64,000 nt of DNA from UBA2020 sp964551435 (GTDB taxonomy: Bacteria; Pseudomonadota; Alphaproteobacteria; Micavibrionales; UBA2020): contig CAZKBS010000004.1 in the NCBI GenBank assembly GCA_964551435.1, forward strand, positions 1-64,000, read 5' to 3'. The notes under the pieces were generated by a model. That model did no database searches, was not told the origin of the DNA, and saw only the letters and a list, made by a program, of their open reading frames with translations. Position numbers and translations under genes: made by a program. Every line of letters begins with the position of its first letter. Within the stretch, counting starts at the first letter, position 1. This document shows, piece after piece, positions 14,900 through 22,818 of this stretch.

Positions 14900-16375
14900 T
14901 TAAAGGGGTGCAAGTTTGCCCGCAAAGATGCGGAACTGGCGGATAGTTTTAGGGGGGATGTAGGCATTGAGACGGTCAGGGTCGTTGCCGTCCAGCTCGA
15001 CAATCAGGTCGCGCTTGAACTGCTCGATGTCCTGCACCAGCCCGCTCTCTTCCCAGAGCTTGAAGCGGCCGATGAGAGTATCGCGCACGGTCTCCGGCGT
15101 CGCCACGTTCTGACCGCGGCCAAAGGCCGTGCCGTCCTGCCCCAGCTTGTGGCGCGGGTAACGCTGCGCTATCAACACCCGCGTGTCGTAGCGCAAGTAC
15201 GCCATGGTTTTCATGGTCTCAAGGTTCAGGTACGAGGAGTCGTCAAAGCCATAGGCATTTTTGCGATAGGACGTAATGACGCGCTGCTGGCGTACGATGC
15301 CGCCATCATCCACATACCAAGTGCCATGCCCGTTCCAAAGGAGGATGTTCTGCTCTTCTAGCGTAAAGCGGTTAACGACATCCGGCGCACTCAAGCCCGG
15401 AAGCGGCAGCGTTTGCAGCGGTGACGCGGGGTCTTGCTTGCTGTAATAGGCGCAAACGGTGCCCTGAACGGCCGCCCATTCATACGAAGGGTCAATCCCG
15501 CCTTTGACGCCGACGGGAACGACAAACTCGCTGTTGCGTTCACCGCCTGCCAGTACAAGGTTGGCCAGCGTGTTATAGCGCGCGATATAGGCGGTCGCCT
15601 CTATCATCTTCAGCGCGTCACTTCGCTGGGCAAGCTCCAGCTCAAGCGCGGCCAGATTGGCACCATCCAGCCAAGGCGAGACGATGTCGGTGTACCATTT
15701 ATCGCCAATCGCCGCGAATACATCATCAATATCGGGATTGCCAGTACCGCCCGACATCGCCACAACGGTAGGCACAATGCCCGCAGGCGTTTCCTCGCCG
15801 CTGTAGCGGTTGAATTTCAGGCTGATGCTGTTGGCCGCTTCGCCTGCGTTCTTTGCGGTCAGGTTGACCTTGCTGGGCACTTCGTCATCGATAGCGACCG
15901 TCAGCGCCAAATCAGGTTCATCACCCAAGGAGACAACCAGCGCGGCCGCGACCTGCGCCGCCGTCATGCCCGCCGTGACCTTGGTCTTGATTTGGTAGCG
16001 GCCGCCGACGTATAGCACCAGCGTACCGGATGCCACGGCGGTTCCCGCGAAAGAGATGGATCCGGTTGCCTTGACGCCCGCATTGTCATCAACCACGGGA
16101 ATTGCCCACATCTCGACGAAGCTGTTTGCTTTGCGCGAAACCTCGCACATGTGCGCCAGCTGACTACCGCGGCCGAACAGCGCTTTTGCCTGCGCAACTT
16201 GGGTAATCAGCTGCGGCACAAGCGGGGCAGCCGCGCCTGCGGGCAGCTTTTGACCGATAAGCAGCAGCTTAGTCGGGTAGCCGGACAAGCCACGGTTCAG
16301 GTTCTCATTGCTGAACTCAATGTATTGACCGGGTACGCGCAGGTTAATCGGGATTTGGTTAAATTGAATAGCCAT
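14900..16375 (-). CDS. Tail sheath protein (Mu gpL-like)
   Basis: 491 aa. N terminus FNQIPINLRVPGQYIEFSNE and the segments YPTKLLLIGQKLPAG and LPLPGLSAPDVVNRFTLEEQ are characteristic of Mu gpL sheaths. The C-terminal half (DDSSYLNLETMKTMAYLRYD, RYPRHKLGQDG) holds the conserved handshake core. The sheath contracts to drive the tube into the cell, so the virion is a myovirus. Confidence 0.93.
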   Translation of the reverse strand: MAIQFNQIPINLRVPGQYIEFSNENLNRGLSGYPTKLLLIGQKLPAGAAAPLVPQLITQVAQAKALFGRGSQLAHMCEVSRKANSFVEMWAIPVVDDNAGVKATGSISFAGTAVASGTLVLYVGGRYQIKTKVTAGMTAAQVAAALVVSLGDEPDLALTVAIDDEVPSKVNLTAKNAGEAANSISLKFNRYSGEETPAGIVPTVVAMSGGTGNPDIDDVFAAIGDKWYTDIVSPWLDGANLAALELELAQRSDALKMIEATAYIARYNTLANLVLAGGERNSEFVVPVGVKGGIDPSYEWAAVQGTVCAYYSKQDPASPLQTLPLPGLSAPDVVNRFTLEEQNILLWNGHGTWYVDDGGIVRQQRVITSYRKNAYGFDDSSYLNLETMKTMAYLRYDTRVLIAQRYPRHKLGQDGTAFGRGQNVATPETVRDTLIGRFKLWEESGLVQDIEQFKRDLIVELDGNDPDRLNAYIPPKTIRQFRIFAGKLAPL

Positions 16376-16377
16376 CG

Positions 16378-16596
16378 TTATTCACCTTTCTTGCCGGATT
16401 TGGGCTGCGCAGGTTTCAGCTGCTCGGCCTTGGTCACATGTTCGACCTCTTTGTCGATAAGGCGGCGACGCCAGTACGGGGACGGCGCAACCTCCGCGCC
16501 TTCCTCCGGCAGCGGTTTGCCCGTTTCGGGGTTGATAACGGGCAGGACGGTCACGCCGTCCGCCGCTTTCAGGGGTTTCAGGTAAATCTTGGACAT
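16378..16596 (-). CDS. Mu gp38-like small protein (DUF2635)
   Basis: 72 aa. VLPVINPETGKPLPEEGAEV followed by APSPYWRRRLIDKEV fits the DUF2635 pattern (short proline-rich protein with a YWxRRLxDxxV end), which always precedes the sheath gene in Mu-like phages. The C-terminal tail is Lys-rich. Its virion role is unknown. Confidence 0.82.
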   Translation of the reverse strand: MSKIYLKPLKAADGVTVLPVINPETGKPLPEEGAEVAPSPYWRRRLIDKEVEHVTKAEQLKPAQPKSGKKGE

Positions 16597-16601
16597 GGTT
16601 T

Positions 16602-17225
16602 TTATTCCTCCTGTGGCAAATTGATATGATCCGTCGCATCCGCTTTATCATCGGCAGGCAACGGGGATTGAATGTCTTCACGAAACGGGGGGATATCCCA
16701 GTTTGCATGAAACACCGCAAAGTCACTGAGACCGCTTGTGTCCGGCTCATAATCGACGGAAACGGTTAACTGCAGGTCAACGGCATAAACGGATGCCAGT
16801 TGCTGCGCCGCCTTGTCGTTCAAGACTGCGCGCACGCCCATGACGCGCACCGGCTCGCTGTCGAATTCTGCAAAGGTGTGTTCACGGAAGAGGTGGCGCA
16901 TATCGTCCGCAATCTGGTAGCTACCTACCTTGTCGCCTGCGCCCTTGCGGTTCGCTGCTTCATTCCGCAGGTTCTTTGCGCAGCAAAACAGCACGAAGTT
17001 AAAAACGCGCATGTCCTGCATCTGCGTACTGCGGTTCATATCCAGCGTATCGCCATTGTAAACGCACAGGACAGCGGGGAAATCCTTCACAGCCCGTTCA
17101 ATGCCCTCGGCCAGCTCACCGCCATAGGTGGCGATTTTCTTCAGCGTGTATCCCAGCTGGTTTGCCGCATGCGCATCGGTGATGCGTTTGACAATTCCGT
17201 TTTCAATTTGTCCGATGGAAATCAT
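16602..17225 (-). CDS. Mu gp37-like tail terminator-type protein (DUF1834)
   Basis: 207 aa. Begins MISIGQIENGIVKRITDAHA; the core FPAVLCVYNGDTLDMNRSTQ and MRVFNFVLFCCAKNLRNEAA fits DUF1834 (gp37). By position it corresponds to the tail completion/terminator protein. It overlaps the gpG-like gene by 4 bp (ATGA). Confidence 0.87.
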   Translation of the reverse strand: MISIGQIENGIVKRITDAHAANQLGYTLKKIATYGGELAEGIERAVKDFPAVLCVYNGDTLDMNRSTQMQDMRVFNFVLFCCAKNLRNEAANRKGAGDKVGSYQIADDMRHLFREHTFAEFDSEPVRVMGVRAVLNDKAAQQLASVYAVDLQLTVSVDYEPDTSGLSDFAVFHANWDIPPFREDIQSPLPADDKADATDHINLPQEE

Positions 17226-17731
17226 GGGCGCATGGCCTCCTGTCCCCAGCGAATAGCGATACCCGCCAAACGCTGGCGGTCATAATCGTTGACACCCAAA
17301 AACGGGCGGGCGGGCAGGGTGACGCTTTTGACCGCGACCTTGTCTCCGTTCGCCAGCGCGAAAAACAGCGCCTTTTTGTTCTTGGGGCGAATGGTCACGC
17401 CGAAATGCTGGGCGGCCGCGTACATGACGTTCGTACCCCACGCGGCTTCGTCTTTGGTGGCGGCGGGGGAGAATGACACCGACAGGCGCGGGGCATCGAC
17501 CAGCGCCAGGCCGCCCGTTTCGCGCGCACGAATGCTTTCTTTCCACTTTGTGCCATCGGGTGCGGTCTGGGTTTCAAAGCGTTCCTCGGTCGAAGACACG
17601 CCATAGGCCGCCAGACGCTCGTTCAGCTGGATGCGGCGGTTCGGGTCTTCCAGCCGCGCAAAGACGCCCGCCATCTCGGCATCGCCTTGAATGCGGATTG
17701 AAACGCCGCCGTTGTTTGCCGGAGTGTCCAT
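17222..17731 (-). CDS. Virion morphogenesis protein (Mu gpG-like)
   Basis: 169 aa from the ATG that overlaps the DUF1320 stop (TGATG), about 10 nt after a GGGGG stretch; an ATG 9 nt earlier lies too close to that site. The pattern FARLEDPNRRIQLNERLAAY, RFETQTAPDGTKWKE and PARPFLGVNDYDRQRL fits the phage virion morphogenesis family needed for tail completion. In Mu itself G lies before the protease gene, so the order here differs. Confidence 0.82.
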   Translation of the reverse strand: MDTPANNGGVSIRIQGDAEMAGVFARLEDPNRRIQLNERLAAYGVSSTEERFETQTAPDGTKWKESIRARETGGLALVDAPRLSVSFSPAATKDEAAWGTNVMYAAAQHFGVTIRPKNKKALFFALANGDKVAVKSVTLPARPFLGVNDYDRQRLAGIAIRWGQEAMRP

Positions 17732-18156
17732 CAATACCATTCCCCCTTACCTTTTTTGCGGGAGAAGGTGCGGCCAGATGAAATGGCGCGCGCCTGTGCA
17801 TGGGCGCTCACGGGTTCCGTTCCCTCGACATCCAGCAGAGCAACGCCCGTGGACAGCTGGCGCAAGAACTCAAGCGTGTCGGTATAGTCCGCGCGCGTCT
17901 CTTCTGTATGTCGGCCACGATGCAGGCTATACCATGCAATCGTCATGCAGCGCCCCTTCAGGACGGCAGGTGGGCTGGCCAGCGGCAGTTTGTAGCGGCG
18001 GGCGATGTAGCTGTCGATGGTGGCCGATGCCTCGTTCAAGGCACTGTCCAGCACCGCGTCGTCAACCTCGCCTGTCGGCGGGTCGGCGCGGTCGGTCAAC
18101 TCAATCAACGGCTCTTCGCCGAAGCGGTCGATCATGTCCTGTTTGGTCGCGTACAT
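17731..18156 (-). CDS. Mu gp36-like head-tail connector (DUF1320)
   Basis: 141 aa. MYATKQDMIDRFGEEPLIEL, then ASATIDSYIARRYKLPL and CMTIAWYSLHRGR are clear DUF1320 traits. Members act as head completion/adaptor proteins. The C-terminal tail is basic and likely flexible. Confidence 0.88.
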   Translation of the reverse strand: MYATKQDMIDRFGEEPLIELTDRADPPTGEVDDAVLDSALNEASATIDSYIARRYKLPLASPPAVLKGRCMTIAWYSLHRGRHTEETRADYTDTLEFLRQLSTGVALLDVEGTEPVSAHAQARAISSGRTFSRKKGKGEWY

Positions 18157-18193
18157 GGCTGGCCTTTAAAATTCGTCTGTCGGTGGTCGGGTG

Positions 18194-18222
18194 GGTGCCG
18201 CGCCCGACAGTCACGCGGCACC
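18194..18222. terminator. Hairpin between gp35-like and gp36-like genes
   Basis: GGTGCCGCG and CGCGGCACC form a 9-bp perfect stem with an 11-nt loop in an 86-bp gap. There is no T tract, so it may only pause polymerase or stabilise the abundant capsid mRNA. Confidence 0.4.
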
Positions 18223-18242
18223 CCCTGCTTTTTGCGCTTCGG

Positions 18243-18659
18243 TTATTTTTTGGTAGTCTTGGCTGCGTCCGCTGCGGCTTTTTCAGCCTTGGCCAGATCG
18301 GCCTTGAGCGCTTCAATCTGGGCAGAGCCATCGGCAGCAGCTTTGGCTGCGGCTGCATTGACCTTGGCCAGCTCATCTTCCAGCTCTTTGACGCGACCTT
18401 GCGCCTTTGCTGCGGCATCCTCGGCCTCTTTGAGGGCGGCTTCCAGTTTGCCGTTGACATGACCAACGGCGTGAGCGGTAGCGGCGTCCGCGCCCTTTTC
18501 AGCATCCACCACGATCAAACCGGTGTCAGCGCGAAGGATTTCGATTTCCTCTTTGGACAGAGTATCGAGTTCAAGTGTGGTGGGGGTGATTGCACTGAAG
18601 GCGCGGCCGCATCGGCGATAACCTTCTTTGATGGACTTTACGATAAGAACTTTCGTCAT
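18243..18659 (-). CDS. Mu gp35-like protein with FluMu N-terminal domain and coiled coil
   Basis: 138 aa. The first 50 residues (MTKVLIVKSIKEGYRRCGRA, LDTLSKEEIEILRADTGLIV) match the small N-terminal domain of the HI1506/gp35 family. The rest is an Ala/Lys/Glu-rich coiled coil of about 70 residues (KLEAALKEAEDAAAKAQGRV and onward). It sits right after the capsid gene. Role unproven. Confidence 0.75.
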   Translation of the reverse strand: MTKVLIVKSIKEGYRRCGRAFSAITPTTLELDTLSKEEIEILRADTGLIVVDAEKGADAATAHAVGHVNGKLEAALKEAEDAAAKAQGRVKELEDELAKVNAAAAKAAADGSAQIEALKADLAKAEKAAADAAKTTKK

Positions 18660-18699
18660 TGGTTTACCTTTCGTAATGACGGTTGATAGGTACGGGGCG

Positions 18700-19596
18700 T
18701 TACAGCCACGGGCAGTTGAACATCTCCGCCGTGCCTTTGTAGACGTTGGTTGCGCCCGCCGTGTCGCGTTCAGCGTTCAGAACCTCAAGCGCTGCGCCTT
18801 CGTTCGACTGGCCGAAGACCAGCAGGTCAGCCTTCAGGCCAAGCGGCTTGCCGTCGCGGCCTTTGCGGCCTTGCAGCGCGTCGCGTGCCTCTTTGTAGCT
18901 TTCCTTGGTCAGCGCCTTCGTGGAGCGAACAGCCAGCTGCCACATGGAGAAGCCGGCATTCGAGCGGCCGTCAACGCCATAGGTGAACTCTTTGTTCATG
19001 AACACGCGGGTGTCGTCAGGGTTTTCGAGCGAGACGAACTGATACGGCATGCGCGGCTGATAGATGAGCGGCTTGACAACGCTTTGCGTGCTCATCAGGA
19101 ACCACGGCGCGCTCGCGCCGGAGAAACTGTTCGACTGGCTTTCGATGACGCCGGGCGAGATTTCAACGGGGTGGTCGGTATCAAAGAAGTACTGGCCGTC
19201 ATAGCAGTATTCTTGATGGCCACGCGAAAGCAGGCTGAAGACCAGGTCGTCAGGGTGCTTGGCTGCTTCTTCGCCCATGGACTTGAAGCGGAAGGTATAG
19301 GTTCCGAGCTTGTCATCCATGATGGCGTTGCGCGAGACACCGATAGTCAATTCAAAATCTTTGTTGACGATGGAGTAGCCGAATTCCTTCAGGCTGTGGA
19401 TTTGACGGTCGCCAATCCACTCACGGATTTTCGGCAGCTCGCCCAGACCTGCATAGACTTCCTGCGCGCTGTCGGAGGGTTGCTCCATCGCAATCTTGTT
19501 CCAGAGCGGGGTGTACGAATTGAAGGCGCCGTCAAACAAGACCTTGAAGCCGGTGCGTGCGTCCTTGAGGACTTCTGCGGAGATAGGTTTAGACAT
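18700..19596 (-). CDS. Major capsid protein (Mu gpT-like)
   Basis: 298 aa. FKVLFDGAFNSYTPLWNKIA, YAGLGELPKIREWIGDRQIH and KDFELTIGVSRNAIMDDKLG are hallmark gpT segments of the HK97-fold capsid. Length fits the family (about 300 aa). The protein probably assembles without N-terminal removal. The decoration gene lies 35 bp upstream. Confidence 0.95.
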   Translation of the reverse strand: MSKPISAEVLKDARTGFKVLFDGAFNSYTPLWNKIAMEQPSDSAQEVYAGLGELPKIREWIGDRQIHSLKEFGYSIVNKDFELTIGVSRNAIMDDKLGTYTFRFKSMGEEAAKHPDDLVFSLLSRGHQEYCYDGQYFFDTDHPVEISPGVIESQSNSFSGASAPWFLMSTQSVVKPLIYQPRMPYQFVSLENPDDTRVFMNKEFTYGVDGRSNAGFSMWQLAVRSTKALTKESYKEARDALQGRKGRDGKPLGLKADLLVFGQSNEGAALEVLNAERDTAGATNVYKGTAEMFNCPWL

Positions 19597-19631
19597 CTTT
19601 GATACCTTTTCGAAAAGAGGTTTATGGTTGG

Positions 19632-20039
19632 TTAGCGCATATCGACCCAGACGCCGCGCTCATCGACGTCAAAGACCTTGCCTGCCGCGCTGCGAGTGTT
19701 CGTGCCGCTCGTCTTGGCGACCGTTTCGTCATCGACGATGTAGCAAGTGTTGCCGATATCCGCGCGGGTGATGGCATCGCCAGATGCGGAGTTCTTCCAC
19801 GGAAAAATGCCGTGTTCGATTTCAACCGTCTTGTCGCCAGCGGAGCCACCAGTGTTATCGACGGTGGAGCAGGCACGGCCGGGGCATTTCAGCGTGGTTG
19901 CCGTAGCACCGGGTGTCGCGTTTCCGCTGGCATCCAGTGCGGCAATGCCGCCGTTATAGACTTTCTTTGCGGCCGCCATCGGGGCGGAGCGCACGCGCCC
20001 TTCACGGGACGGGGTTTCGCGTTCTTGAGTGAGAGCCAT
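19632..20039 (-). CDS. Putative head decoration protein (Mu gp33 position)
   Basis: 135 aa from the ATG 9 nt after AAGGAA; a TTG two codons earlier is the alternative. Ala/Gly/Thr-rich beta-type sequence (ALDASGNATPGATATTLKCP, TVEIEHGIFPWKNS, CYIVDDETVAKT) and position between scaffold/protease and capsid suggest a decoration or cement protein. No sharp family motif is seen. Confidence 0.65.
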   Translation of the reverse strand: MALTQERETPSREGRVRSAPMAAAKKVYNGGIAALDASGNATPGATATTLKCPGRACSTVDNTGGSAGDKTVEIEHGIFPWKNSASGDAITRADIGNTCYIVDDETVAKTSGTNTRSAAGKVFDVDERGVWVDMR

Positions 20040-20066
20040 GTTCAATGTTCCTTTTCTGGCTGCGGG

Positions 20067-20696
20067 TTACTGTTGCTGCTGTTCTGCGGCAAGCGTTTTG
20101 ATGAAGTCGTCTTCTTTGATGCCCATTTTTGCGCACATGGACTTCTGGTTGTCGGTCAGCGAGAGTTTCTGCGCAGCGGGCTTTTTGCCAGCGATGGCAG
20201 AGCCGGGCTTGACGATGACAGGAGCAGAAGCGACGTAAGCCTCGAAGCCCTTCATGTCTTTTGCGGCGTAGGCCTTTGCCCAGCTTTGCTGTTCGTCAGA
20301 GGGCAGAATTTTGCCTGCGGCGGTCGCTTCGGCGACAACCTTCTCGACGCTCTGGCCGAGTTGATGCTCTTTCATAGCGGCCATGTCTTTTTTCAGCTCA
20401 TTGAAAACACCGATCGGCACATGCGTGGACGGGTCAACGTCCTTGCCTTTCGCGGCCAGCGCCTTCTGTACGCGCGCAGCCAGTTCGGTCTCGACTTTTT
20501 CTTCGACCTTTTCGTCGATATGCTCTTCCAGCTTTTCGACGACTTCTTCGGCGGTGGCTTCGGCGGGGGCTTCAACGACTTCCTTGACCGCCGTGTCAAT
20601 GCCCTTCAGGGCTTGCACCGCTTCAAGAATTGACGCTTCGGTTGCGTCGTCGCCAAGGCCGAGCATCTCGGCCAGTTTCTTCATCAGTTCATCCAT
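20067..20696 (-). CDS. Nested scaffold protein (Mu gpZ-like, internal start)
   Basis: 209 aa, same frame and stop as the protease. The ATG (MDELMKKLAEMLG) follows AGGAG by about 9 nt, a far better ribosome site than that of the full-length start. In Mu the scaffold Z is made from an internal start in I in just this way. The product is all helical and acidic, ending ...DDFIKTLAAEQQQQ, and would template capsid assembly. Confidence 0.78.
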   Translation of the reverse strand: MDELMKKLAEMLGLGDDATEASILEAVQALKGIDTAVKEVVEAPAEATAEEVVEKLEEHIDEKVEEKVETELAARVQKALAAKGKDVDPSTHVPIGVFNELKKDMAAMKEHQLGQSVEKVVAEATAAGKILPSDEQQSWAKAYAAKDMKGFEAYVASAPVIVKPGSAIAGKKPAAQKLSLTDNQKSMCAKMGIKEDDFIKTLAAEQQQQ

Positions 20697-21173
20697 AGTT
20701 TCAGTCTCCTGTGTTTGCGCGAGACGGTCAGCCGCCGCGACAGCTTTCATCTCAAGGTTTGGGTCGTTGACAAGGGATACGCGGAGGATTTTTTTGACCT
20801 CGCCGCTTGGCGTGTGCAGAAAGACGGGCGAGACGTAGCGGTATTCGCGGTCGTCCAGCTGTTGCTTTGCGCTGGGCGTCCATTCGGGGCGGCCGTAAAT
20901 ACCATCAGCGCGCGCCTGCATTTCTTTTATCCAGCCTGCGGCCAGCTTTTGTGCGCCCGCAGGCAGGATGTCGAATTGATGGTCGCGGTCGATAGCAAGG
21001 TCGATGGCATCGGCTGTTGATGCCGCAACAACGGCGGCCATATCCTTCAGGTGATAAGGTCCGCGGCCATCGCGCCCTTTGCTGGTGCCCGCAGGGAACA
21101 GCATGATCCAGCCATCGCGGTCGGCGGCGGCCAGTTCCAGCTTCAAAACCGAATGTTGCATTTTCGTCGTCAT
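20067..21173 (-). CDS. Head maturation protease with fused scaffold (Mu gpI-like)
   Basis: 368 aa from MTTKMQHSVLKLELAAADRD. The N-terminal 155 residues contain the Mu protease pattern (GRGPYHLKDMAAVV, AIDLAIDRDHQ, AGWIKEMQARADGIYGRPEW, YRYVSPVF). The rest is a long acidic helix-rich scaffold (VVEAPAEATAEEVVEKLEEH). As in Mu, a second gene starts inside (20696). The upstream gap carries a possible late promoter. The ribosome site (GGTGA) is weak compared with that of the nested start. Confidence 0.9.
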   Translation of the reverse strand: MTTKMQHSVLKLELAAADRDGWIMLFPAGTSKGRDGRGPYHLKDMAAVVAASTADAIDLAIDRDHQFDILPAGAQKLAAGWIKEMQARADGIYGRPEWTPSAKQQLDDREYRYVSPVFLHTPSGEVKKILRVSLVNDPNLEMKAVAAADRLAQTQETETMDELMKKLAEMLGLGDDATEASILEAVQALKGIDTAVKEVVEAPAEATAEEVVEKLEEHIDEKVEEKVETELAARVQKALAAKGKDVDPSTHVPIGVFNELKKDMAAMKEHQLGQSVEKVVAEATAAGKILPSDEQQSWAKAYAAKDMKGFEAYVASAPVIVKPGSAIAGKKPAAQKLSLTDNQKSMCAKMGIKEDDFIKTLAAEQQQQ

Positions 21174-21548
21174 GCGTTCACCATGACGGAAGGCGGACAG
21201 GTCGGGCAGTGAACCACCTGATACACACATAAGATACTGGGTTGACGGCGCCGCGATTTTCCAAAAAATGCCCGTTTTGCCAGTTTGGCGCGAAACGCAG
21301 TGCCAAAGTCAGACAGGGCATAATTGAAAAAGCCATTAGGCGATTGAATAACCCTATCAAGCCGCCCACGGCTAGACAGGTCGCCGCCAAGGCTTTTCAG
21401 GGCATCCAGCGGGCAAAAAAACGGCCTTCCCGCATTTGACATCCGTTCTGGAAAGCCCCATAATGGGGATTGTAGCCACCTACGCCGCCATTTCCGGCAT
21501 CCAATGGGGCTATACGACCGACTTTGCGGATGGCGCGGGTCGGTCTTT
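21174..21548 (-). promoter_or_regulatory. Late promoter-like region before the protease gene
   Basis: A 375-bp gap in otherwise overlapping late genes. It holds a perfect 6-bp dyad CCCCAT-A-ATGGGG (21457-21469) and a hairpin GACCGAC...GTCGGTC (21516-21545) just after the portal/MuF block. Mu has a C-activated late promoter (PI) at the same place, and a Mor/C-type activator is encoded at 29028-29417. The short frames here have no ribosome site, and I do not call a gene. Confidence 0.5.
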
Positions 21549-22811
21549 TTATTCATCGTCTTCGCGGCGGTAAACAAGCGTCCCTCTCCTTTGCTTTTCT
21601 AAATAGCTTTTGTCGGTTGACTGAAAGGTCGTAACACCCGTCCAGCCGTCCTTGCCCGTGTCGAACACGGCAATGGTTTGCGACTTCTCATCCGCAAAGC
21701 GGCTGATGTAACGGCGGCGCAGAACAGGCGGCTTGCCTTGCAGCTCTTCCCAGACATGCCAGACTTCATCCGGCGATTTGATGGCGGCAGCCAGCAGGGG
21801 CAAATATTTATCGCGGCCGAACTTGGTTACCTTTGAACGTCCAGTGCGGCGGTCTTTGAAAAGCTCGTCGCTGATAACCATGTCTTCACCTGTGACGTCG
21901 GTGTGAATGGCAGGCCTGCCGATGCCCGCATTGAACTCTTGCAGAAAAGCATCCACCAACTGGTCTTCAGATACATCGGCGGGTAAGGTCGCGCGAGGCG
22001 GCGCAGGGCGGGGGCGCGGCATGGGGACGCGCGCAGGCTCTCCCGCATAGGGAACGGATAGCGGGCGGTCTAGCGGCGGCGGCGTCAGAGAGCGCATGCG
22101 CGCCTGCCCGACGTTGTAATTGAAAGCGGGGTCAACACCGCGCGGCACAGATTGCATTTCGCCCGTGCGCTTGTTCACGACGGTGCGCATCTCCGGCTGC
22201 CAATTCGGATCGCCCAAGCGATACCCCATGCGGGCAATGTCCTCAAAGGCAATCTGGCGGACACGGCATTTACAGCCCCAGCCGTTCGGCGGGAAGAACG
22301 TATCCCAGAACGGGTGCCCGACCGGATAAACAATGCCATGCAGCGCTGCATGCTCCGGCCGTTCATGTTTCGATGGCGTGTGCAAGTAAACAAGATACGG
22401 CAGCGCGTCTTTGGTGCGCTCGATATTTTCCCACTGGCCTGCCGCATAGGCCATGCGCATGTTGGTGTCGAAAATCGTCTTCAGACGGCGCGACGAGCCT
22501 GCCCGCACCATCTTCTCCTCACCCGTAACGGGGTCGGTCATCGGTACGGTGCCCCACCAGCCCTTTTCCTGTAGCTTGGGCGTTAAGTCTTTTTTGAACT
22601 GCTCCAGCGTCCCGCCATTGGCCAGCGCGTCATCCAGTGCCGTGCGAATGTCGGCAAGTAAGTCATTGGACATAGCCTTGGCGACGGTGAAGTTATAGGC
22701 ATGCTCTTCCCGCTCCATGTCGCGGTAGTCGAAGCTGGGTCGATACCCTTTCGCGCGGAAGTACGCGACCGCGGCCTTGGGGGTTACAGCTCTAAATTCG
22801 ACGTCCGCCAC
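21549..22811 (-). CDS. MuF minor head protein with C-terminal PBECR-type nuclease-like domain
   Basis: 420 aa with a GTG start after GAGGG. Residues 1-230 are the MuF head-morphogenesis domain (YRPSFDYRDMEREEHAYNF, FDTNMRMAYAAGQWENIERT, PNGWGCKCRVRQ). A Pro-rich linker (about 250-285) leads to a separate C-terminal domain of about 130 residues: DMVISDELFKDRRTG, FGRDKYLPLLAAAIKSPDEV, RRRYISRFADEKSQTIAVFD, ending RRGTLVYRRED. This fits the phage Barnase-EndoU-ColicinE5/D-RelE-like nuclease group seen at MuF C termini. It may be carried in the virion and delivered on infection. Catalytic residues cannot be assigned by eye. Confidence 0.85.
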   Translation of the reverse strand: MADVEFRAVTPKAAVAYFRAKGYRPSFDYRDMEREEHAYNFTVAKAMSNDLLADIRTALDDALANGGTLEQFKKDLTPKLQEKGWWGTVPMTDPVTGEEKMVRAGSSRRLKTIFDTNMRMAYAAGQWENIERTKDALPYLVYLHTPSKHERPEHAALHGIVYPVGHPFWDTFFPPNGWGCKCRVRQIAFEDIARMGYRLGDPNWQPEMRTVVNKRTGEMQSVPRGVDPAFNYNVGQARMRSLTPPPLDRPLSVPYAGEPARVPMPRPRPAPPRATLPADVSEDQLVDAFLQEFNAGIGRPAIHTDVTGEDMVISDELFKDRRTGRSKVTKFGRDKYLPLLAAAIKSPDEVWHVWEELQGKPPVLRRRYISRFADEKSQTIAVFDTGKDGWTGVTTFQSTDKSYLEKQRRGTLVYRREDDE

Positions 22812-22818
22812 TATGCCC

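Noticed and set aside
21178..21577. Minus frames in the gap before the protease gene
   Set aside because: No ribosome sites; they overlap each other and the dyads, so a promoter region is the better reading.
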